A stretch of 64,000 nt of DNA from Bremerella cremea. Lineage in GTDB: Bacteria > Planctomycetota > Planctomycetia > Pirellulales > Pirellulaceae. Location: the NCBI RefSeq assembly GCF_003335505.1, contig NZ_QPEX01000011.1, forward strand, positions 310,001 through 374,000, in the 5' to 3' direction. Each line of letters starts with the position of its first letter. Positions within the stretch are counted from its first letter, which is position 1. The translations under genes were made by a program, and so were the position numbers. The notes under the pieces were generated by a model that did no database searches, was not told where the DNA came from, and was given only the letters and a program-made list of their open reading frames with translations. This document shows positions 62,135-64,000 of the stretch, piece by piece.

Positions 62135-64000
62135 GTGAAACAATACGGCATCGCTCAATGGATGATCAGCGGACTGCTGCTGTGCTTGACGGCCTCCACA
62201 GCCCAAGCGGAGAGTTCGATTCGTGAAATCAACGTCTATCCCGCTTCGATCGAACTTCTAACAAGTCGCGATTCGCAGCGGTTTATCGTGGTCGCGACGC
62301 GGGACGACGACGTTACCTTGGACGTAACCGCCCAGGCCACCGTTACTCTGGCGGATGAAAGCAAGGTGAAACGCGAGGGGAACTTGATTTTGCCTGCTGC
62401 CGATGGCGAGACCAAGCTATCCGTGGAATATGGCGGACACAAGGTCGAAGTTCCGGTTACCGTCGGCAAGGCGAGCGAAGACCGCCCGGTCAGTTTCCAT
62501 CTCGATGTGATGTCGGTCTTTATGCGGGCTGGCTGTAACACCGGGAGCTGTCACGGTGCCGCACGCGGCAAAGATGGCTTCCGACTTTCGTTGTTCGGTT
62601 TCGATCCGAAAGGGGATTACTTCCGCACAACACGCGAACAGGCCACCCGTCGTATCAATTTGGCCAATCCCGAATCGAGCTTACTGATCGAAAAGGCGAT
62701 CGGCGCTGTCCCTCACACCGGCGGTAAACTGTTCGATAAAGACTCGGAATACTACGCGACCATGCTGCGTTGGCTCGAAACAGGAGCCAAGCAGGATGAG
62801 GGAGAAGTGCCTCGCTGCGAAAATATTGAGATCTACCCACCCAAGGCTGTCTTGGAAGGGGAAGGGGCACAGCAATCGTTCATTGTCAAAGCCTACTACT
62901 CGAATGGCACCACGCGCGACGTGACGAACTTGGCCGTGTTTATGTCGAACAACGACAATTCGGCCCCGATCGATGCCAATGGACTTTGCACCGCTTCCAA
63001 GCGGGGTGAAGCGTTCGTGATGGCTCGCTTTGGTACACACACTGTCGGTAGCCAAGTGATCGTGCTGCCGAAAGACTTGCAGTACGAGAAGCCGCAGATT
63101 GCCGGAAACTATATCGACGAACTCGTCGGTGCGAAGCTGCATAAGCTGCGCATCGTGCCGAGCGAAGTTTGCACCGACGAAGAGTACCTTCGCCGCGTGA
63201 CGGTCGATATTACCGGTAAGTTGCCGACCGAAGAAGAGTATCAAGTTTTCATGGCCGACAGTTCGGAAGACAAGCGAGCTAAGCTGGTCGACCGCTTGCT
63301 GGAGCGAAAAGAGTTCTCCGAAATTTGGGCGATGCGTTGGGCCGAACTGCTGATGATCAAAAGCACCAACGATGTGAGCCCGAAGTCAGCCTTTTTGTAT
63401 TACAGCTGGTTGACCGAGCAGATCTCGAACGACGTTCCGCTTGATCAAATGGTGCGTGAAATCTTGACCGCGTCGGGAGGTACGTTTAGTAATCCGGCGA
63501 CGAACTACTACGAGATTGAACGTGATACGCTTAAGACTGCCGAGAATGTTGCTCAAGTTTTCATGGGGCTGCGAACTCAGTGTGCCCAGTGTCACAACCA
63601 TCCGTTCGATCGTTGGACAATGGACGATTACTACGGCTTTGCGGCGTTCTTCTCGCAGATTGGTCGTAAGAACACCGAAGATTACCGCGAACGAATTATC
63701 TACGATCGACGCAGCGGCGATGTCCGGCATTTGGTCGATAACCGGGTGATGGAGCCGAAGTTCCTTGGCGATGTTACCCCAGACATGAAGGGCCGCGACC
63801 GCCGCGAAGTGTTGGCCGAATGGTTGACCGCGCCCGAGAACCCTTATTTCGCTTCCAGCGTCGCCAACCGGGTGTGGGCCAGCTTCTTTGGCGTTGGGAT
63901 TGTCGACCCGGTCGACGATGTCCGCGTGAGCAATCCGGCTAGTAACCCTGAGTTGTACAAGAAGCTAGGGGATAAGCTGATCGAATATAACTACGACTTC
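62135..64000 (+). CDS. exported Big2/DUF1549/DUF1553 protein (3' end outside window)
   Basis: The GTG start at 62135 has AGGAG eight bases upstream and begins a signal peptide (GIAQWMISGLLLCLTASTAQAESS). The frame runs open through the last base, giving 622 codons. A bacterial Ig-like domain is followed by an unusual haem-like motif, C134NTGSC139H140, which is CX4CH rather than CXXCH. A second Big2-like region (YPPKAVLEGEGAQQSFIVKA) comes next. DUF1549 shows YLRRVTVDITGKLPTEEEY and CAQCHNHPFDRW. The beginning of DUF1553 is RREVLAEWLTAPENPYFASSVANRVWASFFG. This subtype differs from the PSD1 proteins at 19539 and 43903, which carry a normal PSCyt1 domain. It follows the PPC gene after 90 bases. 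Confidence 0.92.
   Translation, partial: MKQYGIAQWMISGLLLCLTASTAQAESSIREINVYPASIELLTSRDSQRFIVVATRDDDVTLDVTAQATVTLADESKVKREGNLILPAADGETKLSVEYGGHKVEVPVTVGKASEDRPVSFHLDVMSVFMRAGCNTGSCHGAARGKDGFRLSLFGFDPKGDYFRTTREQATRRINLANPESSLLIEKAIGAVPHTGGKLFDKDSEYYATMLRWLETGAKQDEGEVPRCENIEIYPPKAVLEGEGAQQSFIVKAYYSNGTTRDVTNLAVFMSNNDNSAPIDANGLCTASKRGEAFVMARFGTHTVGSQVIVLPKDLQYEKPQIAGNYIDELVGAKLHKLRIVPSEVCTDEEYLRRVTVDITGKLPTEEEYQVFMADSSEDKRAKLVDRLLERKEFSEIWAMRWAELLMIKSTNDVSPKSAFLYYSWLTEQISNDVPLDQMVREILTASGGTFSNPATNYYEIERDTLKTAENVAQVFMGLRTQCAQCHNHPFDRWTMDDYYGFAAFFSQIGRKNTEDYRERIIYDRRSGDVRHLVDNRVMEPKFLGDVTPDMKGRDRREVLAEWLTAPENPYFASSVANRVWASFFGVGIVDPVDDVRVSNPASNPELYKKLGDKLIEYNYDF

Overview
The window is a chromosomal segment of a planctomycete, most likely of the Pirellulales (Blastopirellula, Rhodopirellula or Bremerella-like). 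The evidence is the density of families almost confined to the PVC group: three PSCyt1/PSCyt2/PSD1 (DUF1549/DUF1553) proteins, three DUF1501 proteins, one DUF1552 protein, a DUF1587/1592/1588/1585 protein, DUF1080 and ThuA-like modules, and a very large PVC-type dehydrogenase/cytochrome fusion. These sit among ordinary housekeeping genes (gyrA, obgE, rpmA, coaX, nadA, scpA, hemW-like, phhB). I see no rRNA, tRNA, CRISPR array, transposase or integrase, and no sign of a recent mobile island.

Layout. 1-2232: end of an unknown gene, then two tandem paralogous membrane-anchored helical-repeat proteins. 2634-7333: gyrA followed by two nucleotide-sugar genes (gmd and an rmd-like reductase), packed like an operon. 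7338-10673 (minus): coaX, obgE, rpmA and a secreted protein of unknown function. 10886-12022 (minus): nadA, divergent from a small fatty-acid-synthase-like cluster at 12429-15438 (FabZ-like, long ACP, FabZ-like, FabF). 15643-24115: two pairs of secreted cytochrome-type protein plus Tat-exported partner (DUF1592 type with DUF1552; PSD1 with DUF1501). 24133-32247 (minus): pentapeptide-repeat protein, HemW-like radical SAM protein, MBL-fold hydrolase, ScpA and a 1333-residue protein I cannot assign. 32653-34287: secreted beta-propeller protein with a DPF/NPF-rich tail. 34668-39647: 1659-residue DUF1080/ThuA/NPCBM/dehydrogenase/HEAT/cytochrome fusion. 39939-43733: exported homologue of eukaryotic tripeptidyl peptidase II. 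43903-48256: a second PSD1 plus DUF1501 pair. 48550-54189: SPASM-like protein, a DUF1080/ThuA operon, a PTPMT1-like phosphatase, a small membrane protein and phhB. 54424-57645: divergent TPR protein and PQQ-type lipoprotein. 58095-64000: DUF1501, PPC-domain and Big2/DUF1549/DUF1553 genes, the last cut by the window end.

How the genes work together. The exported cytochrome-type proteins each have a Tat-exported partner directly downstream, or upstream in the last locus. They also carry different sugar- or surface-binding modules (LamG, discoidin-like, Big2, NPCBM). That fits a family of surface systems acting on complex polysaccharides, but no substrate can be read from the sequence. The DUF1080 and ThuA modules occur both fused (34668) and as a two-gene operon (50112-52539). 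The fab-like cluster has the condensing, dehydrating and carrier functions for acyl-chain synthesis but no reductase. Two genes, the TPPII-like peptidase and the PTPMT1-like phosphatase, belong to families best known from eukaryotes.

Start codons were chosen from homology, signal-peptide position and upstream purine tracts. Many genes lack a clear Shine-Dalgarno sequence. Promoters and hairpins were found by eye and are predictions.
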